From: Candidatus Enterousia avistercoris | GTDB lineage: Bacteria; Pseudomonadota; Alphaproteobacteria; Rs-D84 | Length of the DNA stretch: 25,163 bases | Direction: 5' to 3' | Assembly (NCBI GenBank): GCA_017694255.1 | Contig: JADINC010000005.1 | Location: 1-25,163, forward strand | Part shown: positions 1 through 9,090 of the stretch, one piece after another | How positions within the stretch are numbered: the first letter of the stretch is position 1 | How the letters are laid out: every line of letters starts with the position of its first letter | Notes under the pieces: model-generated | Database searches by the model: none | The model's input: only the letters and a program-made list of their open reading frames with translations | What the model was told of the DNA's origin: nothing | Position numbers and translations under genes: made by a program

Positions 1-3000
1 TCCTGGATCACAGTATGTTGCGATACACGTGCCCCACTTGTTTTCGCGATGATTCCATTCGCGAACACCAGTTCCGTTTTCAACATTGCACTGTTGAACA
101 TCAGATACACACGCATTTCCAGAAACATGGAATCCATACTCGCATTCCTGGACTGTACAGGCCCCGAATCCACCACGTTGGAAATCCCATTCTTGGACAG
201 AATATTCCGCATTAGGCATTGTGCAATCTTTAAAGTTATATTCGCACTGGTCGCCATTCGGGTGATAGTTTGCCGTACAAGACGCCACCTGGCAATTTCC
301 GTTTGGCTTATACGACAGTGCATGTTCACGATCGCACGGTGTGCATACGCCATCAATCATTTCTTGATCGCTGGCGCATGTTTCGATACATTCGTTGCCC
401 ACAATCATGCACGGTGTTCCATCAGCCATTTCACCGCGATATTGGCACAACGCATCGTAGTATACCTGTTCGTCCAACGGTATTGCTGTTGCGCCACCAT
501 TCAGCGGATAAGATTCGCATGTTTGATAGCACATCTTGGAACTGGTTGCACCACTGTCAGACATCGACCAATCACCATTGCCCAGTGCCGCACAACTGAA
601 TTCTGTTTCCGAACCATCACAGTATGATCCAGCCGAACATTCCGTACATGCGTCGCCATTTAACAGGTATCCTGCAACACAGCGTGTTATTTCGCATGTA
701 TTATCGCCATCCATGTACTCGCGTCCTTCGACCGTGGCGACATTTTCGCCCGCCACACATTCGCGATAGCATTCATTTATGCTCGACATACCTTCGTCAG
801 ACAGAGAATACTGGCCACGTGTTTCGGTATAGCAAGACTTTGCCACGCCTCCGGTACAGAAACTGCCAGCCGGACAGATATCACATTCTCCATCATTGAT
901 GTAATATCCTTCGTCACATGTGTTCACCATACACTCACCACAGTCCTCGTAATCCGACCCGTCATAGTGGCATGTCTGGACCCCAAATCCCGAACCCATC
1001 TGGCACGGAACATTTGTCAAATAACATGCGGTATTTTCACTGGCGCCGGTTGTTTCGGTCAAACCGTCGTTCGGGCATTCTTCACGCACGCCATCCGCAC
1101 AGAACGACCCAATCGGACATATTGTGCACGCGCCATTATCGACATAGTACCCATCGTTGCACATATCCATCACGCACGCATCGCAATCCGTATATCCGCT
1201 GTGTCCATCATAGTGGCACGTTTGTGTACCTGTGCCGTGTTCAGATGAACAAGACATATTCGTCTTATAGCACATGGTTGAATCCGTCGCGCCACCATCC
1301 GTTGTACCGCCATCTGGGCACAGGATTGGTTCTGCGGAATCTGGCGGGCAATATGACCCAACCGGGCACGCGTCTGCATCCGCCCACACGCACGATGGAT
1401 TTTCCCCAGGGCTGTTTTGTGGCTTGTAATTTTCATCGCATTCCGCCACATATTGGCACGCCGCGTATTCCGCGCCGTCATAGTACGGCTTACTGGTTGT
1501 GCTTAAACTGGCCGAACCATTTGTGATATCCAGTGTCGGTTCACACACACGATAGCACTGTGTTTCTAATTTCGCGCCTGTGTCAGACGTACCACCAACT
1601 GGGCATGATTTCAGCACACCGCCGGCGCAATATGAACCCACTGGGCAAATTTCGCATTCACCGCCGTCATTATAATACCCGTCATTACATGCCCCCAGGT
1701 TGCACACACCACAGTCGGTATAGCTGTCTGCATCTGCGTCGTAATTACATGTCTGGGTCCCAGTTCCGTTGCCAACAGTGCAGGGCATATTAGTCTTAAA
1801 GCATTTTTCACTGCTGTTTGCACCAGCTGTGGATTGGCCTCCGTCCGGACATGCTGTTTGGATACCTGCCACACAGTATGAACCGGCCGGGCATGTTTCT
1901 GGTTCGTATTCAGATTCCCCACCTGGGCACACAACGCCATTTTCACATTGTGTACATGTTGCGCTGGCGGTGCCAACATTTTCTGGGACATATCCAGGGT
2001 TACAGGATACATTATATGTACATGCTGGATACGATGAACCATTATAGTTAACTTTCCCAGATACAGGCGTTGTTTGGCCACCTGTTATGCTGGAACCTGA
2101 ACACGTCAGATAGCACGCCGTGCTGGCACTGTTGCCGGTGCCGTCGGTTGTACCGCCACCCGGACATTGTGTTCCGCATCCTGTCTGGTCCAGTGCCACA
2201 TTGCCAACCCCTGGGCAGTACCAACCCTTTGGACAGTCTTCATAATCACTGCCATTATAGTATTGACCAACTTTACATTCTGTTGCCGTCTGGGACCAGC
2301 ATGCGTATATCGTCTGGGCCCCTGTAAATGTCATTTCTGAATCGCCACTGGTACATCCAGATGTTGTACCCCAACCAGTAAAGACCCAGTTTTCACGCAC
2401 CAGCCCATCACCATCAGGCAACTGGCACGATACGCCATGCTGGCACTGTTGTGTTGCATCGGTTGTACCGGTTGCGCCGTTCACAGTACCGCTGCCACCA
2501 TTTTTGTTCAGCGTGATTGTGTATGTATTCAGTTCGCATGCTGCACCATCATCAGATTTATGATATCCAGTATTACATTCGAATGTATATTCACACACCG
2601 ATTCTGCGGCACTGCACGAACCACTGTTATAGTATTCCGTGCCACTGGTTGACGTTTCTGTATAATCGCATCTAGCATTGTCTGGACATGCTGGTTCTTC
2701 GCATGCGCGTGTACAGTTTTTATAGCACATGTTTTGTCCACCAGCCGTTCCTGCGGATAACGGATATTCCGCTGGGCACGCCAAACACATATTCGAACTG
2801 TCATAGTAATTCGGATTTGGCACAACACTGGTTATTGGTTTTGTGCAGTCCAGTGAATCTTCACACGCGGTCTTTACCGATCCAGAATAATATGTTTCAC
2901 GCACACATGTTTCTGGTTCGCATGTCCCCAGTTCGAACGATGCACAGTTTTCTGGCAACGATGGCGACACTTGTTCCCCAACCAGTTCTTCTTGTTTCAG

Positions 3001-6000
3001 ACACAAATCTTGCGATGTTGCAGCCGGGCCATCACGATAGTCTTCTGGACATTGTGTCCGGCCACCTGTTGTGCCTGCGGGGATTTCGGCACCCACACCA
3101 AAGTACCCATCGCCAACCGATACGCATTTCCCAGATGCTGTTTCAACATATTGACCCGCCGGACAAACGATTGTACAAGATGCACTTTCTGCGTGATCGG
3201 CCGCATCTGGTCCACTGTTGGAATATCCATCGATACATGGTGTGCATTCCGCTGCACCTGCCGCAGACCACATATTATCCCCACACACAGATTTATTCTG
3301 TTCCGGCGCACCATAGTCAATGGTTGCCGCTGGACATACGAACCCTGCAGAGCATTGTTCAACAGCGTATTGGTGATCACCCGTTGACACAATTGTGCTA
3401 CCTGCTGGGACTGCCGCTTGACACTGTCTTATATGGGCCTTGCCATCAACAGTGTCATCCTTGAAGGGATCTGGGCAGTCATATTTTTTTGCATCCTCAC
3501 AGTATGTTGCGCCAGTGCATTGGATTTGGTCTTTACATTGAACACCAGGTTGTGATGGACTGCATGAGCTTGCATAATATCCTGTATCAACAGTTCTGCA
3601 TTCTGTTGCACCTTGGGCACTGAATGTAAAGTTCTGGCATGATTCACATAAATCTGGTTGACCATAGTACGCCTTATGCGCTTCGATTGCGGTTCCCGCC
3701 GGGCAAGACGCCATCTCTGTACCATCTGTGCCACCACGATATTGCCCCCCTGGAACATCGATATAGCATTCTGTCTCTGCCTTGGCACCCGTTTCAGATG
3801 TATAATCTGTTGGACATTTTTTCTGATTTGAATAGAAGTGTCCTGGTCTACCTTGCGCTGCAACACAATAACTACCTGCGGCGCATACAGCAAGACCACC
3901 CCACGTTGTTGCCGAGTTAACAGTATAACCAGCATCTATATTAACAATACATTGTGATATTGATGATTTACCATCTGTTTCATCATCCACGAATGGTTCT
4001 GGACAGTCTTTCTTTTCACCGTCTTCACAATATGTGGTACCTGTACACTGTGCTTGGCCAGTACATGCGCGTCCACGGAATGATGGGTCGCACCCTGTGA
4101 CGTAATAGCCCTCGTCTGGTTGTTTGCACGACGTTGCGCCTTCGCCAGAATATGTAAATTGATTACAGTGGGAACATACATCTGGCACATTATAATACGC
4201 CTTGTGTGTTTCAGAATACGATCCTGGTTCACATGGGAGATATGAAGTACCTGTTATACCAACACGATAATTTCCACCCGTAATCAGTATATAACATCTT
4301 GTTAAAGCCGTCGCCCCCGCGTCGGATGAATAGTTAGGTGGACATGGGGTATGACCACCAGTGCTGCTGACCATGCCTGCGCTGACGGTGTGTGCCGGAC
4401 ATGCGTACCCAATATCACATTCAACGGGTTTTGCCGCATCTGCTACATCTATATAATATCCAGCCGGAACATCCATTTTGCAGTCTGCTTTTTGCGATTT
4501 CCCTGGTTCCGTATTATCATCGTAACCCGCCGGGCAATAATTCACTTCACCATTCATACAATACATCCCAGAATCACATTGTTTTTGTTCCTTACATCCA
4601 CGCGCAGAACCTGATAGTATTGGATCTGGGTACGCACCCTCGCAATTATATGCACGATATCCTGGTTCAACCTGGTGCTCTATACCATCCGTGCAATAAA
4701 TATCGTCGCCAAAACATTGCGCCATAGATTTACATCCTGTGCCATTTGATTCACATTGTCTTGCAGCGTATCCATCCTGGGGGGTGCGACAGTAGTCCAT
4801 AACACCGTCATACGCCTTGTGTCCCATACTATATGTGCCAGCTGGACATTTTGCGAATGTCTGTCCCGTTGTTCCCACGCGATAATGCCCCGCCGGCACA
4901 TATATATAACAATCTGATTTTTCACCTGCGCCCGCATCTGATGTATAACCCTGGGCACAGCGCGTCTGCGGGCCGACCATCCCATATGACGCCAGTCCAC
5001 CTGGACAATAATATCCTGTCTGACACTCTACAACCTCCTTTGAAGAATTAACATATTTGCCTGCCTCTACCAATTTTGCACATTGACTTTCATATGCTAA
5101 TCCCGGTGTTTGATTATCTCTATAACCTTCTGGACAGCTAAAAATCCCCCCGTTTTGACAGTAAGAACCAACCGGACATTGTGTTTGGCTGCGACATTGC
5201 TCATAGTTAGCAATTGGACCTGCTTGCGTACCACTAGCACCACATCTAGAAGGATAATATCCTGGCTTTACTTCATAACGTTGACCGCCTGTACAATAAT
5301 ACGCTTTCCTTGTACCATTATCAAATCTGCACATTGATTGGCCAGTGCAGTTATCTCCGCCTTCGCCACATCCTGTTGAATAATACCCCTCTTGTGGTGT
5401 GACACATATACCAACGGTGGTGTGTGAATATTTATAATCTGTACATGCCGGACACGCCACAGCCGCCGGGGCTGATGCAGGTTTCCCAGTTCCGCCAGGA
5501 CATTTTAGCCATATTGCGTAAACTGTTAAATCACTGGTTGGGTTATCTATTTTGAAAACCGCTTCGCCAGAGCTTGCACCAGAATCTGTTGACCAGCCCA
5601 TCAGAGTATATCCAGCGCGCCCATAAGTATTTGATGCCGTTCCTTTGTCCAATTCGCATGTACCACTTGTTGTAGAGCATGTCTTTGGCGATGGGGTAGT
5701 TCCTGTGCCACCATTTAAATTATATGTTATGGTAATTTCTTTTTTCTTTGGGCATGCCAGTCCACCATCACAAACATATCCCGCTGGACATGATACACAT
5801 GAATTTCCTGTTGCTAAATCATCTTCGACCAATATTGCGCCATTCCAATTACTGGAACCGCAATCAGATAAATATGTATTTTTTGCACATGATACATATG
5901 TCTTGTATGTTGGGCATGTATATGCCGCCGACATAGCATTTCTAACAAATGCACACACAAATAATACTGTTAAAAAGCCCAGAAATTTGCGAATTTTTCC

Positions 6001-6003
6001 CAT
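1..6003 (-). CDS. Giant secreted Cys-rich repeat protein, partial (C-terminus outside window)
   Basis: One minus-strand frame stays open from an ATG at 6003 to the left edge, giving 2001 codons without a stop; I read the frame line by line. An SD-like GAGGGGAAG lies just upstream of the ATG. The N-terminus (MGKIRKFLGFLTVLF, then VRNAMSA) is a Sec-type signal peptide with cleavage near residue 25. Residues about 90-162 form an InlB-B/Listeria-Bacteroides-type repeat (ITYNLNGGTG, GYTLMGWST, YAIW), and a second one lies at about 1156-1236. The rest is almost entirely Cys-rich modules with GYYCPGG, CPAGSYC and GTQTCHYDG motifs, resembling GCC2/GCC3 ephrin-receptor-like repeats. A long-period module (CYI.VP.G.YR.GT, then HKAYY) occurs at least three times, about 180-200 residues apart. 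The protein is likely exported, disulfide-bonded and surface-exposed. Adhesin or surface-coat function is inference; no catalytic domain is visible. Confidence 0.9.
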   Translation of the reverse strand, partial: MGKIRKFLGFLTVLFVCAFVRNAMSAAYTCPTYKTYVSCAKNTYLSDCGSSNWNGAILVEDDLATGNSCVSCPAGYVCDGGLACPKKKEITITYNLNGGTGTTPSPKTCSTTSGTCELDKGTASNTYGRAGYTLMGWSTDSGASSGEAVFKIDNPTSDLTVYAIWLKCPGGTGKPASAPAAVACPACTDYKYSHTTVGICVTPQEGYYSTGCGEGGDNCTGQSMCRFDNGTRKAYYCTGGQRYEVKPGYYPSRCGASGTQAGPIANYEQCRSQTQCPVGSYCQNGGIFSCPEGYRDNQTPGLAYESQCAKLVEAGKYVNSSKEVVECQTGYYCPGGLASYGMVGPQTRCAQGYTSDAGAGEKSDCYIYVPAGHYRVGTTGQTFAKCPAGTYSMGHKAYDGVMDYCRTPQDGYAARQCESNGTGCKSMAQCFGDDIYCTDGIEHQVEPGYRAYNCEGAYPDPILSGSARGCKEQKQCDSGMYCMNGEVNYCPAGYDDNTEPGKSQKADCKMDVPAGYYIDVADAAKPVECDIGYACPAHTVSAGMVSSTGGHTPCPPNYSSDAGATALTRCYILITGGNYRVGITGTSYLPCEPGSYSETHKAYYNVPDVCSHCNQFTYSGEGATSCKQPDEGYYVTGCDPSFRGRACTGQAQCTGTTYCEDGEKKDCPEPFVDDETDGKSSISQCIVNIDAGYTVNSATTWGGLAVCAAGSYCVAAQGRPGHFYSNQKKCPTDYTSETGAKAETECYIDVPGGQYRGGTDGTEMASCPAGTAIEAHKAYYGQPDLCESCQNFTFSAQGATECRTVDTGYYASSCSPSQPGVQCKDQIQCTGATYCEDAKKYDCPDPFKDDTVDGKAHIRQCQAAVPAGSTIVSTGDHQYAVEQCSAGFVCPAATIDYGAPEQNKSVCGDNMWSAAGAAECTPCIDGYSNSGPDAADHAESASCTIVCPAGQYVETASGKCVSVGDGYFGVGAEIPAGTTGGRTQCPEDYRDGPAATSQDLCLKQEELVGEQVSPSLPENCASFELGTCEPETCVRETYYSGSVKTACEDSLDCTKPITSVVPNPNYYDSSNMCLACPAEYPLSAGTAGGQNMCYKNCTRACEEPACPDNARCDYTETSTSGTEYYNSGSCSAAESVCEYTFECNTGYHKSDDGAACELNTYTITLNKNGGSGTVNGATGTTDATQQCQHGVSCQLPDGDGLVRENWVFTGWGTTSGCTSGDSEMTFTGAQTIYACWSQTATECKVGQYYNGSDYEDCPKGWYCPGVGNVALDQTGCGTQCPGGGTTDGTGNSASTACYLTCSGSSITGGQTTPVSGKVNYNGSSYPACTYNVSCNPGYVPENVGTASATCTQCENGVVCPGGESEYEPETCPAGSYCVAGIQTACPDGGQSTAGANSSEKCFKTNMPCTVGNGTGTQTCNYDADADSYTDCGVCNLGACNDGYYNDGGECEICPVGSYCAGGVLKSCPVGGTSDTGAKLETQCYRVCEPTLDITNGSASLSTTSKPYYDGAEYAACQYVAECDENYKPQNSPGENPSCVWADADACPVGSYCPPDSAEPILCPDGGTTDGGATDSTMCYKTNMSCSSEHGTGTQTCHYDGHSGYTDCDACVMDMCNDGYYVDNGACTICPIGSFCADGVREECPNDGLTETTGASENTACYLTNVPCQMGSGFGVQTCHYDGSDYEDCGECMVNTCDEGYYINDGECDICPAGSFCTGGVAKSCYTETRGQYSLSDEGMSSINECYRECVAGENVATVEGREYMDGDNTCEITRCVAGYLLNGDACTECSAGSYCDGSETEFSCAALGNGDWSMSDSGATSSKMCYQTCESYPLNGGATAIPLDEQVYYDALCQYRGEMADGTPCMIVGNECIETCASDQEMIDGVCTPCDREHALSYKPNGNCQVASCTANYHPNGDQCEYNFKDCTMPNAEYSVQEWDFQRGGFGACTVQECEYGFHVSGNACVSDVQQCNVENGTGVREWNHRENKWGTCIATYCDPG

Positions 6004-6025
6004 AACTTCCCCTCTTTTATATATC

Positions 6026-6055
6026 ATGATAGAAAAAATCACCAATATTGCGCAA
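6026..6055 (-). promoter_or_regulatory. Predicted promoter of the giant Cys-rich gene
   Basis: On the minus strand, TTGCGC (6055-6050) and TATCAT (6031-6026) are separated by 18 nt. The predicted transcript would start near 6019 and contain the GAGGGGAAG ribosome site before the ATG at 6003. The gpmI terminator lies just upstream, so this gene is probably transcribed alone. Confidence 0.5.
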
Positions 6056-6090
6056 GAGAAAAAATAAATTATTTCCAATCATATATAAAA

Positions 6091-6109
6091 AATCCGCCAA
6101 TGGCGGATT
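6091..6109 (-). terminator. Intrinsic terminator of gpmI
   Basis: A hairpin AATCCGCCA/TGGCGGATT follows the gpmI stop codon on the minus strand and runs into a T-rich tail. It separates gpmI from the giant gene downstream. Confidence 0.8.
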
Positions 6110-6115
6110 TTATTT

Positions 6116-7588
6116 TCATATTAAACTGTGTCCGGTCATTTCCGATGGCTGGGGCAGTTCCAACAATTTCAGTATTGTTGGGGCTATATCACTCAGCCCG
6201 CCATTATGTACCACGTGCGCATCATTTGACACGACAATAAAGTTTACCGGATTGGTTGTATGCGCCGTCCACGGCAGATTATTTTTATCGTCCCACATTT
6301 TTTCTGCATTACCATGATCGGCCGTGATTAAAACTGTCCCACCCAGTTCCAACACCGCGGGCACCAATCGTGCCAGTTGCGCATCCAGAAATTCCATCGC
6401 GCGTATGGTGGCGACCTGGTTACCGGTATGTCCAACCATATCACCATTTGCCCAATTTAGTATTACAACATCAAATTTTGATAATTGTGGCAACAGTGCA
6501 TCTGTGATTTCGCCCGCCGACATTTCTGGTTTTAAATCAAACGTTGCAACATCTGGCGATGGAATCAGTATTTTTTCTTCGCCATCGAAATCAATATTGC
6601 GTTCTGCATCAAAGAAATAAGTTACATGATTGTATTTTTCTGTTTCGGCGATTCGCAATTGCGATTTACCATTCGCCGCCAGCACATCGCCCAACGTATT
6701 TTCAATCGATACGTCTGGCATCAGTGCAGGGCACTGTTCATTTAATCCTTCGCCATATTGTGAAAAACACAGCATTTCTGCGCCAGTGGCCAATATTGCG
6801 CGCACAATTTGGCGTGCACGATCACTGCGATAGTTTCCAAATAAAAATCCATCGTTTGCAGTAATTGGCACATCACCATCTATTACAGTTGGCTTGATAA
6901 ATTCATCCGATTCACCACGCGCATATGCATCGCGCAATCCCGATTCAATTGTGTCGGCGTGATATTCCGCCTGGGCGCACGCAATCGCATTAAATGCCAA
7001 TTCTGTGCGGTCCATGTTTTTATTGCGGTCCATTGCCCAATACCGGCCCGTCAGTGTGCCAAAGAATGCGCGACCATCTGCAAAATACGCACCCAGCGAT
7101 TCGCGAATTAATTCAATGTATTTTGGCGCCGACTGGGGCGGGGTATCGCGGCCGTCTGCAATAAAATGGATACACAGTTTCAGCCCCGCGTCCAGCACCC
7201 ACCGCGCAATAACCATCATGTCGCGCACATCAGAATGCACGCGCCCATCAGACATTAGCCCCGCCATGTGTACAATGCCACCACGGCCACGTACCGATTC
7301 GATAAAATTACGCAACGCCGTGTTATTTGCCCAGTTTTCCAGCTGAAACCGGCGCAAAAATTGATTTACCACGCGTCCTGCGCCCATTGTGATATGGCCA
7401 ACTTCGGAATTTCCCATTGTACCATCGGGCAATCCAACCGCCACACCACTGGCATTTAATTGAGAGTGTGGATATTTATTTAATAATTCATGAAAGAACG
7501 GCATGTTCGCCATTTCAACGGCGTTATGTGGCGTGTTTGCTGCGATTCCAACACCGTCCATAATGCATAAAACAACTGGTTTTGTCAT
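6116..7588 (-). CDS. gpmI: 2,3-bisphosphoglycerate-independent phosphoglycerate mutase
   Basis: This 490-residue cytoplasmic glycolytic enzyme interconverts 3- and 2-phosphoglycerate without the 2,3-BPG cofactor, using two Mn ions. Length fits the family (about 510). The N-terminal metal site has the expected Asp11 (CIMDGVGI). The catalytic Ser61 sits in GNSEVGH, FIADGRDTPP marks the phosphotransferase-domain substrate loop, and DHGNAEKMWD plus AHTTNPVNF supply the C-terminal metal ligands. The ATG at 7588 is preceded by AAGGGGAAAAT, a good SD. A terminator follows, so it is monocistronic. It is divergent from the XRE regulator gene, and the two promoters appear to share a -35 element. Confidence 0.97.
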   Translation of the reverse strand: MTKPVVLCIMDGVGIAANTPHNAVEMANMPFFHELLNKYPHSQLNASGVAVGLPDGTMGNSEVGHITMGAGRVVNQFLRRFQLENWANNTALRNFIESVRGRGGIVHMAGLMSDGRVHSDVRDMMVIARWVLDAGLKLCIHFIADGRDTPPQSAPKYIELIRESLGAYFADGRAFFGTLTGRYWAMDRNKNMDRTELAFNAIACAQAEYHADTIESGLRDAYARGESDEFIKPTVIDGDVPITANDGFLFGNYRSDRARQIVRAILATGAEMLCFSQYGEGLNEQCPALMPDVSIENTLGDVLAANGKSQLRIAETEKYNHVTYFFDAERNIDFDGEEKILIPSPDVATFDLKPEMSAGEITDALLPQLSKFDVVILNWANGDMVGHTGNQVATIRAMEFLDAQLARLVPAVLELGGTVLITADHGNAEKMWDDKNNLPWTAHTTNPVNFIVVSNDAHVVHNGGLSDIAPTILKLLELPQPSEMTGHSLI

Positions 7589-7615
7589 ATTTTCCCCTTG
7601 GATTAATTCGGCATG

Positions 7616-7644
7616 AATTTAACACATCAGTTTTTTGATTGCAA
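7616..7644 (-). promoter_or_regulatory. Predicted gpmI promoter
   Basis: The minus strand reads TTGCAA (7644-7639), a 17-nt spacer, then TAAATT (7621-7616). The -35 hexamer is palindromic and is also the -35 of the divergent regulator promoter. Confidence 0.5.
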
Positions 7645-7667
7645 AAGAAAAAGAAAAAAGGTATAAA
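7639..7667 (+). promoter_or_regulatory. Predicted promoter of the XRE regulator gene
   Basis: The plus strand reads TTGCAA (7639-7644), a 17-nt spacer, then TATAAA (7662-7667). The predicted start near 7674 falls inside a perfect dyad. Confidence 0.6.
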
Positions 7668-7670
7668 TAC

Positions 7671-7699
7671 ACTTATAAGTATAGGATGTATTTCATACA
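7671..7699. promoter_or_regulatory. Candidate operator dyads upstream of the XRE gene
   Basis: Two dyads lie between the promoter and the gene: a perfect 10-bp palindrome ACTTATAAGT at 7671-7680, over the predicted start site, and TGTAT-TTC-ATACA at 7687-7699. Their position suits autoregulation by the adjacent HTH protein. This is inference. Confidence 0.35.
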
Positions 7700-7717
7700 C
7701 AACCAAAAGATGAAAAG

Positions 7718-8131
7718 ATGAGTGGTAAAGCATTTGTTCCCAGCGCAGTAGATTTGCATATCGGTCAACGTATGCAATTACGTCGCGTTATGATGGGCAT
7801 GTCGCAAAAAGACCTGGCAAAGGTTTGTGGCGTTACATTTCAACAAATTCAGAAATATGAAACTGCGGGTAATCGTATATCTGCGTCGCGCCTGTTCGCG
7901 CTTAGTACCGCGCTGGAAACACCCGTTTCATTCTTTTTCCAGGGACTGCCGGGTAATATGCCCGAACCAAATCGCAGTGGCCGCATTTCGCGTGTTTCAG
8001 AACAAAAGCCTGATGATCCATTGGCCAAAAATGAATCACTGGAATTAATCCATCTGTATTGGAAATTACCAAATGATGACCAGCGCAAATTAGTAATGAA
8101 AATGTTGCGCAGCTTGATTGGCAACGAATAA
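7718..8131 (+). CDS. XRE/Cro-type helix-turn-helix transcriptional regulator
   Basis: This 137-residue protein has an HTH_3 domain at about residues 13-70 (IGQRMQLRRVMMGMSQKDLA, VTFQQIQKYE, RISASRLFALSTAL), followed by a FFFQG turn and a short polar C-terminal tail of about 65 residues. It resembles the single-domain XRE regulators common in alphaproteobacteria. The tail shows no recognised ligand or peptidase domain. The ATG at 7718 has only a weak purine-rich upstream stretch. Dyads at the predicted transcription start suggest autoregulation, and the shared -35 box with gpmI could let it influence gpmI. The regulon cannot be deduced from the sequence. Confidence 0.9.
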   Translation: MSGKAFVPSAVDLHIGQRMQLRRVMMGMSQKDLAKVCGVTFQQIQKYETAGNRISASRLFALSTALETPVSFFFQGLPGNMPEPNRSGRISRVSEQKPDDPLAKNESLELIHLYWKLPNDDQRKLVMKMLRSLIGNE

Positions 8132-8153
8132 ATTATATGTTTTTATTTTATTT

Positions 8154-8182
8154 AAAAAAATGCGCCATCGGCGCATTTTTTT
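8154..8182. terminator. Bidirectional intrinsic terminator
   Basis: The TGCGCC-ATC-GGCGCA hairpin is flanked by seven A residues on the left and seven T residues on the right. It lies between the convergent XRE gene and the 8204-8965 gene and can serve both. Confidence 0.85.
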
Positions 8183-8203
8183 GTATACTATTTAATCCTG
8201 CTA

Positions 8204-8965
8204 TTACGGAACTTCATTATCATTATATAATGTATAATCCCCAATGTGTACAGTCCCTATATTGCCATTTGTGTCCAGGTTTCCATAAAATTCCCGACCA
8301 TCAACGAACACATTCAGCGTACGTGATGTCCCACGTGTAGAACGCAACAAAATCCTTTTGTCGCCGATATGCAGTATTCTGCCACAATCACCGGGATCAT
8401 CTGCATTTTTACCACCGCCAAATGTGTAATACCCCCGCGGACACGACGAACAACTGCCTACGGCCGTGCCATCACGTTTATAAGTATTGTCTGGACACGG
8501 TTCCCAAACCGCATACAGTGTTGTATTACGACTGTATGTTCCAGAAAAGCCGCCACTGGTGGCCTCGTCATTTGTGGACCAACCTATCAACCGGTATCCA
8601 TCACGATTAAAATAGGCTGAGTTCCCGGCATTTAAAGTACAGGACTTATTCTGGGCACACGTTGTACTTGCTGGCGTGGTTCCTTCACCACCATTTAAAT
8701 TGTACGTAATTGTTACCGCTGGACACTTTGTGCCACCTGCGCATGTTAAGCCAGATGGACACTTCAAACATGCGTTACCAACGGTCAGGGCAGTACTGGC
8801 CAACGTCCGACCATCATAAGTCGAACCGCAATCGTCTATGTACTTTCCTGCAGCGCAACTGGTATATTTCTTATATGCAGGACAATTATAATATGTCACT
8901 GCCATGGCGTTGCCGACCATAACCAGCATCAGTAAACATACTAAATATCGCAAAAACTTTGACAT
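8204..8965 (-). CDS. Secreted InlB-B-repeat Cys-rich protein, short paralog of the 1-6003 gene
   Basis: This 253-residue protein starts at the ATG at 8965 (MSKFLRYLVCLLMLVMVGNAMA), which gives a clear Sec signal peptide. A longer upstream frame to 9109 would run into the RNase P RNA gene and is rejected. The mature N-terminus (YYNCPAYKKYTSCAAGKY, DDCGS) matches the giant protein's mature N-terminus. An InlB-B-type repeat follows at about residues 79-150 (ITYNLNGGEGTTP, GYRLIGWST, YAVW). One CPDNTYKRDG Cys module comes next, then a Cys-poor C-terminal segment (LHIGDKRILLRS, FVDGREFYGN) that may be a distinct terminal domain. It is probably exported and surface-associated. Function is unknown, and relation to the giant gene by duplication or module sharing is inference from similarity. 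Confidence 0.9.
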   Translation of the reverse strand: MSKFLRYLVCLLMLVMVGNAMAVTYYNCPAYKKYTSCAAGKYIDDCGSTYDGRTLASTALTVGNACLKCPSGLTCAGGTKCPAVTITYNLNGGEGTTPASTTCAQNKSCTLNAGNSAYFNRDGYRLIGWSTNDEATSGGFSGTYSRNTTLYAVWEPCPDNTYKRDGTAVGSCSSCPRGYYTFGGGKNADDPGDCGRILHIGDKRILLRSTRGTSRTLNVFVDGREFYGNLDTNGNIGTVHIGDYTLYNDNEVP

Positions 8966-8996
8966 TCTTCCCGCTTTCTTATCTCTTTTGTATAAT

Positions 8997-9026
8997 ATTC
9001 TACGAAAAAACATATATGTGTTGCAA
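8997..9026 (-). promoter_or_regulatory. Predicted promoter of the short InlB-B-repeat gene
   Basis: The minus strand reads TTGCAA (9026-9021), an 18-nt spacer, then TAGAAT (9002-8997). The layout resembles the giant gene's promoter, including a T-rich stretch just before the -10. Confidence 0.45.
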
Positions 9027-9057
9027 GTAAAAAAATCCCCTGTTTTTTTAATTTTAA

Positions 9058-9085
9058 TTGAATTCCGACAAAACTGTGTTAAACT
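9058..9085 (+). promoter_or_regulatory. Predicted rnpB promoter
   Basis: TTGAAT (9058-9063), a 16-nt spacer and TAAACT (9080-9085) put the start at about 9092, right at the 5' end of the P1 helix of RNase P RNA. Confidence 0.55.
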
Positions 9086-9090
9086 GGACA

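Noticed and set aside
15..5936. Many plus-strand and off-frame minus-strand frames of 60-260 codons across the first 6 kb
   Set aside because: They lie opposite or out of frame to the continuous 2001-codon minus-strand frame, lack SD sites and signal peptides, and owe their length to the repetitive Cys-codon composition.
1..6003. Possible CRISPR or tandem DNA repeat array
   Set aside because: The periodicity is at the protein level (Cys modules). Nucleotide copies are divergent, and there is no constant repeat/spacer structure.
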